The notes under the pieces are model-generated. The model was not told the DNA's origin. It saw only the letters and a program-made list of their open reading frames with translations, and searched no databases. DNA of 64,000 bases from Noviherbaspirillum sedimenti (GTDB taxonomy: Bacteria; Pseudomonadota; Gammaproteobacteria; Burkholderiales; Burkholderiaceae_D): the NCBI RefSeq assembly GCF_003590835.1, contig NZ_QYUQ01000002.1, positions 3,038,001 through 3,102,000 of the forward strand. Direction: 5' to 3'. Position numbers and translations under genes: made by a program. This document shows, one piece after another, positions 34,692-42,947 of this stretch; the first letter of the stretch is position 1; each line of letters starts with the position of its first letter.

Positions 34692-36671
34692 ATGTTGCCC
34701 CCTTTTATCGACCCAATATCCCGGAATATCCTTTGGCAGCCCAGTGAAAAACTGATTGCAGACGCCAATATCACCCGCTTTGCAAAGCTTAATGGTTTTG
34801 CCGGTGCGCCATACGAGACACTGCACCGCTGGTCAATCGGTCGTCCAGAAGAATTCTGGAGTGCGCTCTGGGATTTCGTCGGCGTGAAAGGGGAAAAGGG
34901 AAGTATCGCCCTGGAACGTCAGCCCGGAAAAACCATGCTTGGCGCGAAGTGGTTTCCTGAGGCATCGCTTAACTTTGCCGAAAACCTCCTGCAGGGCCCA
35001 GATGATGCGTTGGCGATTATTGAAGCCAATGAGGACGGCATCGTCCGCCGCGTGACAATGGGACAATTGCGGCAACGCGTCTCCCAGGCGCAGCAAGCCC
35101 TCCGCAAGCTTGGCGTGACACGCGGCGACCGCGTTGGCGCCATCCTGCCAAATAACCTGGATGCATTGGTTGCACTTTTGGCCACGGCCTCACTTGGTGC
35201 GATCTGGTCTTCCTGCTCGCCGGATTTCGGCGCCGCCGGCATCATCGACCGGATCGGCCAGATTCAACCCAAGGTCGTCATCGCTGCAACGAGTTACCGA
35301 TACAACAACAAGCTGTTCGAGGTCAGCGATCGTCTCAATACCGTCATTAAAGGCATGGCCGGCGTCGAGCATCTGGTCCTGACGACGCCTTCGACTGCCT
35401 ACAAAAACGACAGCAATGCCAGCGTCCATAGCTGGGAGGATATCTGCAACGTGCCCGCCCAGCCGCTCTCTTTCGAGCAATGCCCGTTCAACCATCCCTT
35501 ATACATCATGTACACATCAGGGACGACGGGCCTCCCCAAAGGAATCGTGCACAGTGCCGGTGGAACCCTGCTGCAGCACTATAAAGAACATGTGCTGCAT
35601 GGCGACGTCAAGCCGGGGGATACACTGAGCTGGTATACGAACACGGCCTGGATGATGTATCACTGGGTCATCTCAGGGTTGGCAGCCGGCGCCGCGATTC
35701 TGCTTTATGACGGCGCCGCAATGGTCAAGCGGGACGATCGCCTCGATATGGGCATCCTCTGGAAAATTGCGGAGGAAGCAGGCGTTACCCACTTCGGCAT
35801 AAACCCGAAATATCTTTCCACACTCATGGAAAGCAACTACATCGTCGGCCAGCGCCACGACATGAGCCGCCTGCGCAGCGTACTCTCGGCCGGCGCTCCG
35901 GTCTCGCCGGAACAATACGACTGGGTGTACTCGTCGATCAAATCCGACATGATCTTTGCGTCCATCTCGGGCGGCACGGAAATCATCGGTTGTTTCGTTC
36001 TTGGCTCTCCCATCCACCCCGTGCGACGCGGGGAGATTACCTGCAAAGGCCTCGGCATGGCCGTGGATGTATTTGACGACCGAAACGCATCGGTCATCGG
36101 GGTCAAGGGCGACCTCGTGTGCACACAGCCGTTTCCCAGTGCGCCGCTCACCTTCTGGGGTGAAAACGGCGACCAGCGGTATCGGGATACCTATTTCAGC
36201 CAACGCGAGGACACCTGGACCCATGGCGACCTCGCAGAACAGACGATCAACGGCACGGTAATCATCTACGGCCGGACCGACACAACACTCAAACCAGGCG
36301 GCGTGCGGATCGGCACTGCCGAAATCTACCGCGTGGTGGAATCGTATCCCTGGGTTCAGGATTCCATCGTCTTTGGCCATGCGGTTCCAGGGGACGAGGA
36401 AATTGTGCTTTGCCTGGTCATGAAGGAGGGACAAGAGCTCACCGCCGACAGGATTGGCGCCTTGCGTGCCGCAATACGCGAACAGGCATCCCCCCGTCAT
36501 GTTCCCCATCACATCACTGCAGTACGCGGCATCCCCTACACGCTAAGCGGGAAGAAAGTTGAGGGGGCGGTTCGCTCGGTTGTCTCCGGCAAGGAAATCA
36601 AAAACCTGGGGTCGATCGCCAATCCGGATTGCCTGGAAGACTTTGCCAATCTTTTTGCGGAAGCAGCATGA
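34692..36671 (+). CDS. Acetoacetyl-CoA synthetase
   Basis: 659 residues, the normal length of the AacS family. The ATG at 34692 follows GGAGACC. The early motif KTMLGAKWFPEASLNFAENL is family-specific, YIMYTSGTTGLPKGIVHSAG is the AMP-binding P-loop, TNTAWMMYHWVISGLAAGA follows, and GRTDTTLKPGGVRIGTAEIY with GIPYTLSGKKVEGAV near the C-terminus gives the hinge and the catalytic Lys. It activates acetoacetate, or possibly another 3-oxo acid, to its CoA ester with ATP to AMP. Its stop overlaps the next ATG (ATGA). Confidence 0.93.
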   Translation: MLPPFIDPISRNILWQPSEKLIADANITRFAKLNGFAGAPYETLHRWSIGRPEEFWSALWDFVGVKGEKGSIALERQPGKTMLGAKWFPEASLNFAENLLQGPDDALAIIEANEDGIVRRVTMGQLRQRVSQAQQALRKLGVTRGDRVGAILPNNLDALVALLATASLGAIWSSCSPDFGAAGIIDRIGQIQPKVVIAATSYRYNNKLFEVSDRLNTVIKGMAGVEHLVLTTPSTAYKNDSNASVHSWEDICNVPAQPLSFEQCPFNHPLYIMYTSGTTGLPKGIVHSAGGTLLQHYKEHVLHGDVKPGDTLSWYTNTAWMMYHWVISGLAAGAAILLYDGAAMVKRDDRLDMGILWKIAEEAGVTHFGINPKYLSTLMESNYIVGQRHDMSRLRSVLSAGAPVSPEQYDWVYSSIKSDMIFASISGGTEIIGCFVLGSPIHPVRRGEITCKGLGMAVDVFDDRNASVIGVKGDLVCTQPFPSAPLTFWGENGDQRYRDTYFSQREDTWTHGDLAEQTINGTVIIYGRTDTTLKPGGVRIGTAEIYRVVESYPWVQDSIVFGHAVPGDEEIVLCLVMKEGQELTADRIGALRAAIREQASPRHVPHHITAVRGIPYTLSGKKVEGAVRSVVSGKEIKNLGSIANPDCLEDFANLFAEAA

Positions 36672-37825
36672 TGAATGCCTTTGCAAAAGCTGCCATTGTC
36701 GGTGTCGGCGAACTGAAGCCGACCCGGACAACGAATGGCGCAACGACACTGGGCATGATTGCCGAAGTCGTCAAACGAGCCGTCGAAGACGCGGGGCTGG
36801 AAAAGGACGCGATCGACGGCCTCCTTGTCGGACCGCAGGTAGGCGAGACGCCCCAGCATGTTCCCGCGACTGTCGCTGAATACCTCGGATTGCAGCCAAA
36901 AATGTCGAACGTCGTCGACCTGGGCGGCGCATCCGGTGCAGGCATGGTGTGGCGGGCAGCGGCTGCAATTGCTGCCGGGATGTGCGAAGCGGTCGTGTGC
37001 GTATTGGCAAACACGCGTGAAGCCGAAGCACCGCGCTCGCCGAACCGCAACCCGATTCGGGAATTTGACGTGCCTTTCGGCGCTTCCGGTGCGAATATCC
37101 CCTATGCGATGCTGATGCAGCGCCATATGGCGGAATTCGGCAGCACGCCGCGCCAGTTTGCGCAAATCGCCGCCTGGGCGAGACACAACGCCCAGCACAA
37201 TCCGGATGCCATCTTCTATGGAAAACCGGCAACGGTGGACGATGTGCTGGCCAGCCCTTTCGTTACTTCACCTCTTCACTTGTTCGAGATCGTCATGCCG
37301 GTAGCAGGGGGCGAGGCGGTCGTGGTCACGAGCGCCCAAAGAGCACGGACTTTGCGGCACCGCCCGGTGCATCTTCTCGGCGCAGGGGAAAAGATCACGC
37401 ATCGGGCCTTGAGCCAGGCGCCTTCACTCACGACCGGTCCGCTAAAACCCTCCATGATGCAGGCATTTTCCCAGGCCGGCGTGAAAGCGGACGACATGCA
37501 TCTGCTGTCATTGTATGACTGCTATACGGTTATGACCGCCATCACGCTTGAGGATGCGGGCCTGTGCCGCCCCGGTCAATTCGGCCGGTGGGTTGAAGAG
37601 CACTCGTTGGGCTTCGACGGCGACCGGCCGCTCAATACGCATGGCGGCCAGCTGGGATTTGGCCAACCGGATCTGGCAGGCGGCATGACGCACATCGTCG
37701 AAGCGGTACGCCAGCTACGGCATACCGCCGGCGCTCGTCAAATTGCCAACGCAAACCTGGCGCTGGTCACCGGTAACGGTGCCACGATGAGTGAAGCAAC
37801 CGCGCTAATACTTGGAGGTGCCTGA
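36668..37825 (+). CDS. Thiolase-fold protein of the Ltp2/SCP2-thiolase group, no nucleophile Cys
   Basis: 385 residues from the ATG at 36668, which overlaps the upstream stop. It has the lipid-transfer-type thiolase pattern: AAIVGVGELKPTRT, EDAGLEKDAIDGLLVGPQVG, then VDLGGASGAGMVWRAAAAIA where a true thiolase carries its nucleophilic Cys; here there is none. The end has LYDCYTVMTAITLEDAGLCR and NTHGGQLGFGQPDLAGGM, typical of Ltp2-like retro-aldolases, which work with a DUF35 partner. The next gene encodes exactly such a protein. Aldol cleavage of a 3-hydroxyacyl-CoA is therefore more likely than Claisen cleavage, but this is inference. Confidence 0.8.
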   Translation: MMNAFAKAAIVGVGELKPTRTTNGATTLGMIAEVVKRAVEDAGLEKDAIDGLLVGPQVGETPQHVPATVAEYLGLQPKMSNVVDLGGASGAGMVWRAAAAIAAGMCEAVVCVLANTREAEAPRSPNRNPIREFDVPFGASGANIPYAMLMQRHMAEFGSTPRQFAQIAAWARHNAQHNPDAIFYGKPATVDDVLASPFVTSPLHLFEIVMPVAGGEAVVVTSAQRARTLRHRPVHLLGAGEKITHRALSQAPSLTTGPLKPSMMQAFSQAGVKADDMHLLSLYDCYTVMTAITLEDAGLCRPGQFGRWVEEHSLGFDGDRPLNTHGGQLGFGQPDLAGGMTHIVEAVRQLRHTAGARQIANANLALVTGNGATMSEATALILGGA

Positions 37826-38268
37826 TGTACGAGCTTTTGAAAGACTTGCGGGTGCCAGGACCGATTCCTACCGCAATCACCCGTCCATTCTGGACTGGCG
37901 TCCAGGAAAACAGGTTCCAGCTCCAGTTCTGTAATTGCTGTGAGAAATGGGTCTTTTACCCTCGCGCCCTCTGCCCCCATTGCTGGAGCGACAGGCTCAG
38001 CTGGCGCGAGGCCTCAGGCATAGGCCGAATCAAGACCTTCACTGTCGTTCACAAGCCCGGACATCCTGCATGGACTCCCATGGCCCCCTATGCGCTTGCA
38101 TTGATTGAACTGAAGGAAGGCCCAACCATGCTCAGCCTGCTGGTCGGTGTCGACCCGGATCAAGTCATGGTCGGGATGCCTGTCAAGCTGCATATGACGC
38201 GCGTCGGCGAACTCATCCTCCCTTGCTTTGAACCGGACCGCGTGCCAACAGGGGAAAGCCATGAATGA
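37825..38268 (+). CDS. DUF35 OB-fold, zinc-ribbon partner protein
   Basis: 147 residues. The N-terminal zinc ribbon has FCNCCEKWVFYPRALCPHCW (two C-x2-C knuckles), followed by an OB-fold with SGIGRIKTFTVVHKPGHPAW and PYALALIELKEGPTMLSLLV. Members of this family bind acyl-CoA and form obligate complexes with thiolase-like enzymes of the Ltp2 or acetyl-CoA acetyltransferase group. The start overlaps the preceding stop by one base (TGATG), which fits equimolar co-translation with the Ltp2-like protein. Its stop lies inside the start region of the thiolase gene. Confidence 0.85.
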   Translation: MYELLKDLRVPGPIPTAITRPFWTGVQENRFQLQFCNCCEKWVFYPRALCPHCWSDRLSWREASGIGRIKTFTVVHKPGHPAWTPMAPYALALIELKEGPTMLSLLVGVDPDQVMVGMPVKLHMTRVGELILPCFEPDRVPTGESHE

Positions 38269-39412
38269 AAACCTCGCCCACGTGTACCTGCTTGCCGGCC
38301 TGCGGACCCCGTTTGGCCGCCTCGGTGGGCAACTGGCTGCCTACACTGCCACCGACCTTGCGGCGACCGTGATCCGTCAGCTCGCGGTGGCACACCCTCT
38401 TGCCAGGCGTCCGTCGGGCGTACTGCTGGGATCGGTGGTGCAAGCCGGGCTCGGCCAGAACCCTGCCCGCATTGCCGCCACAAAAGGAGGGATCGACAGC
38501 AGCACGCCCGCCTTGACGCTCAATAACGTCTGCCTCGCCGGCCTTGAGGCAGTATGCGACGCGACACGTCGCATACGCACGAATGAAGGTTCGCATTACG
38601 TCGTCGGCGGCTTTGATTCGATGACCAATGCCCCGCTTCTCGACGCCGGCGGCACCGCTGAAGGCGAGCGGCGCACCTATATGATCGATGGCCTCACATG
38701 CGCGCTCAGCGGCCAATCGATGGGGATGCTTTCGGACGCCTGCAACCGGGAACTTGGCATTTCGCGGCAGATGCAGGATGAATGGGCCTACCACTCCCAT
38801 CAGCGCGCGACGGCGGCTGCCAATCTGCTCGCGGCAGAAATGGCCGCCGTATCCGATGCGCTCGACAAGCCGCCTCGCGATCAAGGTGTCCGCCCGAACA
38901 GCAGCATGGAAGCCTTATCCAAACTCGAGCCCGCATTCTCTGCCGGGGGGAGTATCACAGCAGGCAATGCATCCCAGATGGCCGACGGCGCGAGCATCGG
39001 CATTGTCGCGAGCGAGGCCGCGGTCCGTACGCATGGGGAGCAACCGCTTGCACGCATTGTTGACTGGTCATTCATTGCCGGCCCCGACTATTCGCTCCAT
39101 CTGAAGCCTGCAGCTGCCATGCGCAAGCTCCTGTCGCAACAGGGACTGAAAGCATCTCAAATCGATCTTTTCGAGATCAACGAAGCGTTTGCCGGCGTGG
39201 CTGTTGCATCGAGCCGCGACCTGGACATCCCGTATGACATCGTCAACGTCAACGGTGGCGCGATCGCCATTGGCCATCCCCTTGGGGGGACGGGATTTCG
39301 CCTGCTGCTCACGCTGGCGATGGAAATGAAAAGGCGTCGGGTGCGACGCGGGATCGCAACATTGTGCGGCGGCGGCGGACAGGCACTTGCAGTACTGATT
39401 GAGCGGGTTTAA
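38261..39412 (+). CDS. Acetyl-CoA acetyltransferase (thiolase)
   Basis: 383 residues from the ATG at 38261, overlapping the DUF35 gene by eight bases. The nucleophile Cys is in LTLNNVCLAGLEAVCDATRR, the acid/base His in NVNGGAIAIGHPLGGTGFRL and the second catalytic Cys in ATLCGGGGQALAVLIERV. This is a complete thiolase, unlike the neighbour at 36668. It probably splits acetoacetyl-CoA made by the synthetase into two acetyl-CoA, or another 3-oxoacyl-CoA. The N-terminal part is short between VYLLAGLRTPFGRLGG and the Cys, within the normal family range. Confidence 0.92.
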   Translation: MNENLAHVYLLAGLRTPFGRLGGQLAAYTATDLAATVIRQLAVAHPLARRPSGVLLGSVVQAGLGQNPARIAATKGGIDSSTPALTLNNVCLAGLEAVCDATRRIRTNEGSHYVVGGFDSMTNAPLLDAGGTAEGERRTYMIDGLTCALSGQSMGMLSDACNRELGISRQMQDEWAYHSHQRATAAANLLAAEMAAVSDALDKPPRDQGVRPNSSMEALSKLEPAFSAGGSITAGNASQMADGASIGIVASEAAVRTHGEQPLARIVDWSFIAGPDYSLHLKPAAAMRKLLSQQGLKASQIDLFEINEAFAGVAVASSRDLDIPYDIVNVNGGAIAIGHPLGGTGFRLLLTLAMEMKRRRVRRGIATLCGGGGQALAVLIERV

Positions 39413-39441
39413 GAACAATTCACTTTGAAGAGGAGTCCAAA

Positions 39442-39900
39442 ATGGCAGCGAATCTTTACGAGAAAAACGGCTGGCTGGGTGTCACCAACGGCATGCCGAT
39501 AGTAGGTGATGTTGCAGAGCGTTCAAAGCTGATCGAGGAGCGCTTTATTGCTCTCTTCACCGACATGTCGGGCGATCGCAACCCTTTGCACTTCGATAAA
39601 GCCGCCGCGGAAGCATCCGTCTTTGGCGGATTGATCGTGCAAGGCGGCGTTACCTCCGGCATCCTCAATGCGGTGGTTGCCGAAGACCTTCCGGGTCCAG
39701 GCACCGTATTCCTGGGTGTCGAATGGAGTTTCGTCAAGGCCGTCTATCCGGGTGACGTCATTACCGGACGCGTGGAAATCCTGGAGGTAAGACAAGACAA
39801 ACCCATCTGCAAGATCGCCACGACAATTCGAAACCAAAACGGCGACGTCTGCCTGAAAGGAACTGCGACAACCTTCACCGTCCCGCTCAATAACAAGTAA
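39442..39900 (+). CDS. MaoC-type (R)-specific enoyl-CoA hydratase
   Basis: 152 residues preceded by GAAGAGGAG. The hot-dog fold motif is DMSGDRNPLHFDKAAAEAS with the catalytic Asp and His (D..N..LH), then FGGLIVQGGVTSGILNAVVA. The closing segment YPGDVITGRVEILEVRQDKP is typical of the PhaJ group. It hydrates a 2-enoyl-CoA to the 3-hydroxyacyl-CoA or the reverse. In this operon it may supply the 3-hydroxyacyl-CoA for the Ltp2-DUF35 aldolase pair, by analogy with side-chain breakdown clusters. Confidence 0.88.
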   Translation: MAANLYEKNGWLGVTNGMPIVGDVAERSKLIEERFIALFTDMSGDRNPLHFDKAAAEASVFGGLIVQGGVTSGILNAVVAEDLPGPGTVFLGVEWSFVKAVYPGDVITGRVEILEVRQDKPICKIATTIRNQNGDVCLKGTATTFTVPLNNK

Positions 39901-39935
39901 GCCCAAGCATCTTTGAAAGAGATCGAGGAGACATC

Positions 39936-41300
39936 ATGCAAACAGATTACGCACTTTCCCCAACGAATGACGACGCAAAAAAAGCAGAAGCACCGCAACA
40001 TCGCAAAGTGGCGATGGCGAGTTTGATCGGCACTGCAGTGGAATGGTATGACTTTTATATCTACGGCACTTGCGCCGCACTCATTTTTCCAAAGTTGTTC
40101 TTTCCGAGCGTCGATCCGACATTGGGCGTCATTGCAGCATTCGCCACCTATGCCGTTGGCTTCATCGCCAGGCCCGTTGGCGCCGCTGTCTTCGGCCACT
40201 ATGGCGACCGCGTAGGACGGAAGAAGATCCTGATGCTGTCATTGCTCATGATGGGCGGCAGTACAGTCGCGATCGGCTTGCTGCCAACGTACGAGACTGC
40301 CGGCGTGTGGGCTGCCGTACTGCTGTGCCTGATGCGCCTGTTGCAGGGTTTTGCCGTCGGTGGGGAGTGGGGCTCCGCAGTGGTGATGGCGGTCGAACAT
40401 GCGCCGAAAAACAAGCGCGGCCTGTTCGGCAGCATGCCGCAGGTTGGCGTACCACTTGGCTTGCTGGCGTCAACTGCGGTTTTCTCTCTGGTCTCAAGCA
40501 ACATGACGGACGAGGCCTTGTATAGCTGGGGATGGCGCATTCCATTTCTGCTGAGTATTGTGATGATCGTGATCGGCATGTTTGTCCGCTCGGAATTGCA
40601 TGAATCGCCGGCATTCAAGGAAATGGTCGAACAAAAGGAAGTCGCCAAGAACCCCGCAATCGAAGTGGTGCGGGAACAATGGAAGACGCTGCTGGTCACG
40701 ATCGGCATGAAGATGTTGCAGAACGCCGTGTTCTACATCTATAGCGTGTTCATGCTCAGCTACATCGTGAAGGAGCTGCACATGCCCCGTTCGGTCGGCT
40801 TGAATGCGATTATTATCGCTTCCATTGTCGGCATCTTTACGATTCCTGCCTGGTCCTATCTGTCGGATAAGATCGGCCGCAAGCCCGTCTACATGTTCGG
40901 ATGCATCGCCTCGGTACTGTTCATCTTCCCATTCTTTTACCTGGTGCAGACAAAATCGGTCGTGTTGATCACCATTGCGATCGTAATCGGCTTGAACGTT
41001 TTGCATGATGCGATGTACGGGCCGCAAGCAGTCTACTATTCCGAGCTGTTTGGCACCAAGGTCCGGCTGAGTGGCGCAAACATCGGCTACGCGATCGGCG
41101 CAGTGCTGTCAGGCGGTATTGCCCCCATGGTCGCTGCGGCGCTGATCGCCAGCAACAAAGGCAGCACGGACGGCGTGGCGTGGTATCTGGTCGGACTTGG
41201 CGTGATCAGCGTTATTGCGACCCTGTTTGCACGTGAAACCTTCAAGGAGCACATCGGCGGCGCCAAAGAGAAGAGCCCCCGTCGCGCAGTGACGAGGTAG
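39936..41300 (+). CDS. MFS transporter, metabolite:H+ symporter (MHS) type
   Basis: 454 residues with about 12 membrane spans, starting after GATCGAGGAG. TAVEWYDFYIYGTCAALIFP is the first-helix signature of the MHS family (ShiA, KgtP, CitA), GDRVGRKKILMLSLLMMGGS the loop 2-3 motif, and LLQGFAVGGEWGSAVVMAVE the fifth helix. It should import an organic acid with protons. It ends the run aacS-ltp2-DUF35-thiolase-maoC-mhs (36-41 bp gaps at its end of the operon) and is followed by a strong hairpin. It is probably the uptake system for the acid used by the island. Confidence 0.9.
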   Translation: MQTDYALSPTNDDAKKAEAPQHRKVAMASLIGTAVEWYDFYIYGTCAALIFPKLFFPSVDPTLGVIAAFATYAVGFIARPVGAAVFGHYGDRVGRKKILMLSLLMMGGSTVAIGLLPTYETAGVWAAVLLCLMRLLQGFAVGGEWGSAVVMAVEHAPKNKRGLFGSMPQVGVPLGLLASTAVFSLVSSNMTDEALYSWGWRIPFLLSIVMIVIGMFVRSELHESPAFKEMVEQKEVAKNPAIEVVREQWKTLLVTIGMKMLQNAVFYIYSVFMLSYIVKELHMPRSVGLNAIIIASIVGIFTIPAWSYLSDKIGRKPVYMFGCIASVLFIFPFFYLVQTKSVVLITIAIVIGLNVLHDAMYGPQAVYYSELFGTKVRLSGANIGYAIGAVLSGGIAPMVAAALIASNKGSTDGVAWYLVGLGVISVIATLFARETFKEHIGGAKEKSPRRAVTR

Positions 41301-41318
41301 TTATAAGTCCTTAACCGA

Positions 41319-41345
41319 GGCGGCAATCGTTGATCGATTGCCGCC
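41319..41345 (+). terminator. Hairpin after MHS transporter gene
   Basis: GGCGGCAATCG (41319-41329) and CGATTGCCGCC (41335-41345) make an 11-pair perfect stem with a five-base loop, 19 bp after the transporter stop. A T-run does not follow, so it is a weak or factor-assisted terminator. It separates the six-gene operon from the second MFS gene. Confidence 0.6.
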
Positions 41346-41433
41346 CATGACGCAGTGCTGCCGGATTCAGGGCGCCCGATCGCCCACTGGTACCAAGCAC
41401 TGAAATGGCCAGCCTGAAAAGCAAGGATCAGAT

Positions 41434-42711
41434 GTGGATGCCTCAGCGGAAGGATTAAAGATTTTCTCGACGGCTCAGATGGAAGGGCCTGCCGCAGCAG
41501 CACATGCTGCAGCCAAGCGCTGGCAAGTACTGTCCATCCTGGCAGTCTGTATCGTACTGACGATGACAACGTGGTTCTCGGCCACCGCCGTCGTTCCGCA
41601 ATTAATGGAAACATGGCAGCTGAGCAGTTCGTTGGCAGCGTGGCTGACGATCGGTGTGCAGGTGGGATTTGTCATCGGTGCTGTCGGCTCCAGCGTCATC
41701 GGGCTTTCCGATGTCATGCCAGCGAAGACACTCATGATCTGCGGCTCCCTGGGCGCCGCCATCGCCAACCTGGGAATGCTTTTTGTAGACGCCGCATTGC
41801 CGGGCATAGGGCTGCGCATGTTGACAGGGGTATTCCTTGCCCTCGTCTATCCACCCTCTCTGAAGTTCATCGCCACCTGGTTCCTGAGGGGACGAGGCGT
41901 CGCCCTGGGTGTACTCGTCGGCGCAGTTACCTTGGGCTCGGCGTCACCGCATCTGGTCAATGCCATTGGCGGATTGAACTGGCAAATCGTTATTATTGCG
42001 ACATCGGCGGCTACCGCGGCCGGCGCACTGTTGTTGGTGCTGTATGTTAATGAAGGGCCCTACCCATTTCCACGCGCACCGTTCAATCCCGGACGAGTAA
42101 AGCAGGTATTTTTTAACCGGGGGATTGTACTGGCGAGTATTGGTTACTTCGGCCATATGTGGGAACTATACGCAATGTGGGCATGGTTCCTGACCTTTGC
42201 CCGTATGGCACTGGAACTCCAGCAGATCGGCAGTCCGGCAATGGCGTCCTATCTGACGTTCGCAGTCATTGCTGTCGGTGCGATTGGCTGCGTCGCAGGA
42301 GGGATTCTTGGTGACAGGATTGGCAGAACGCTGACAACCAGCCTAATGATGGGCCTGTCAGGCGGATGTGCCCTGCTGGCCGGGTTTGTGTTTGATGGAC
42401 CAGCGTGGCTGTTTATCCTGGTCGGCCTGGTGTGGGGTTTTTCAGTTGTTGCAGACTCGGCCCAATTCTCGACGATCGTCACCGAACTGGGCGACCCGAT
42501 GTATGTAGGGACCGCGCTGACTATACAGCTCGGCATCGGTTTCATGCTGACAGTAGTGACGATTTGGCTGTTGCCGCTCGCAGCGGCAACGCTCAGCAGC
42601 TGGCAGTGGGTCTTCCTGATTCTGTTGCCTGGGCCTGCTATCGGAATTGCAGCAATGCTCCTGTTGCGCAGGCTGCCTGAAGCAGCCGGGATTGCCATGG
42701 GTAGCCGATAA
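41434..42711 (+). CDS. MFS transporter, C-terminus formed at the island junction
   Basis: 425 residues with about 12 membrane spans in the MFS fold (FSATAVVPQLMETWQLSSSL, ASIGYFGHMWELYAMWAWFL, LGDRIGRTLTTSLMMGLSGG). The ATG at 41434 lacks a strong Shine-Dalgarno; MEGPAAAAHAAAKRWQVL at 41479 is an alternative. The last two codons and the TAA lie inside the right direct repeat (42704 onward), so the natural end may have been trimmed when the island was inserted. The protein still ends shortly after the last helix, as expected, so it may be functional. The substrate is unknown. Confidence 0.8.
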   Translation: MDASAEGLKIFSTAQMEGPAAAAHAAAKRWQVLSILAVCIVLTMTTWFSATAVVPQLMETWQLSSSLAAWLTIGVQVGFVIGAVGSSVIGLSDVMPAKTLMICGSLGAAIANLGMLFVDAALPGIGLRMLTGVFLALVYPPSLKFIATWFLRGRGVALGVLVGAVTLGSASPHLVNAIGGLNWQIVIIATSAATAAGALLLVLYVNEGPYPFPRAPFNPGRVKQVFFNRGIVLASIGYFGHMWELYAMWAWFLTFARMALELQQIGSPAMASYLTFAVIAVGAIGCVAGGILGDRIGRTLTTSLMMGLSGGCALLAGFVFDGPAWLFILVGLVWGFSVVADSAQFSTIVTELGDPMYVGTALTIQLGIGFMLTVVTIWLLPLAAATLSSWQWVFLILLPGPAIGIAAMLLLRRLPEAAGIAMGSR

Positions 42712-42947
42712 GGACGGCAAGATCCGCGGTATCGTCGACAGCGCGGATATGTTGCGCCATGGTTCGTGGTTCAGGTTGGTTTGTCGGGCAACTGTCAGGA
42801 TACCTGCAACCGCACAGGATGGCGAGGGCGCCGGCTGGAAGTGGATTCCTTGCTGCTGATGGATTGCGCTCCCGAGTAGTTACTGGCATCCCATCAGCGT
42901 GCAGGCGATCATGCTGCCAGCACCGGCTCCAGAACCAGGCGCCCCGC
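42704..42947. repeat. Right 244-bp direct repeat flanking the 8.9-kb island
   Basis: Same-strand partner of 33535-33778 with 22 mismatches and no gaps by my alignment. It starts inside the last codons of the second MFS gene and ends within the last 13 codons of the intact glycosyltransferase gene. Removing the island between the two repeats would put nadM and the glycosyltransferase gene side by side on the reverse strand. Confidence 0.9.
42706..42760 (-). pseudogene. Truncated 5' end of nadM (first 19 codons)
   Basis: On the reverse strand from the ATG at 42760 the codons read MAQHIRAVDDTADLAVLIG, against MTQYIRAVDATADLAVLIG in the intact nadM. The match stops exactly where the MFS gene begins, replacing the conserved RFQPFHNGH. 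The fragment cannot be functional. Confidence 0.88.

Noticed and set aside
33821..42703. Island as a transposon or integrative element
   Set aside because: No transposase, integrase, terminal inverted repeats or short target duplication were found; the flanks are long diverged repeats with gene fragments, better explained by homologous recombination.
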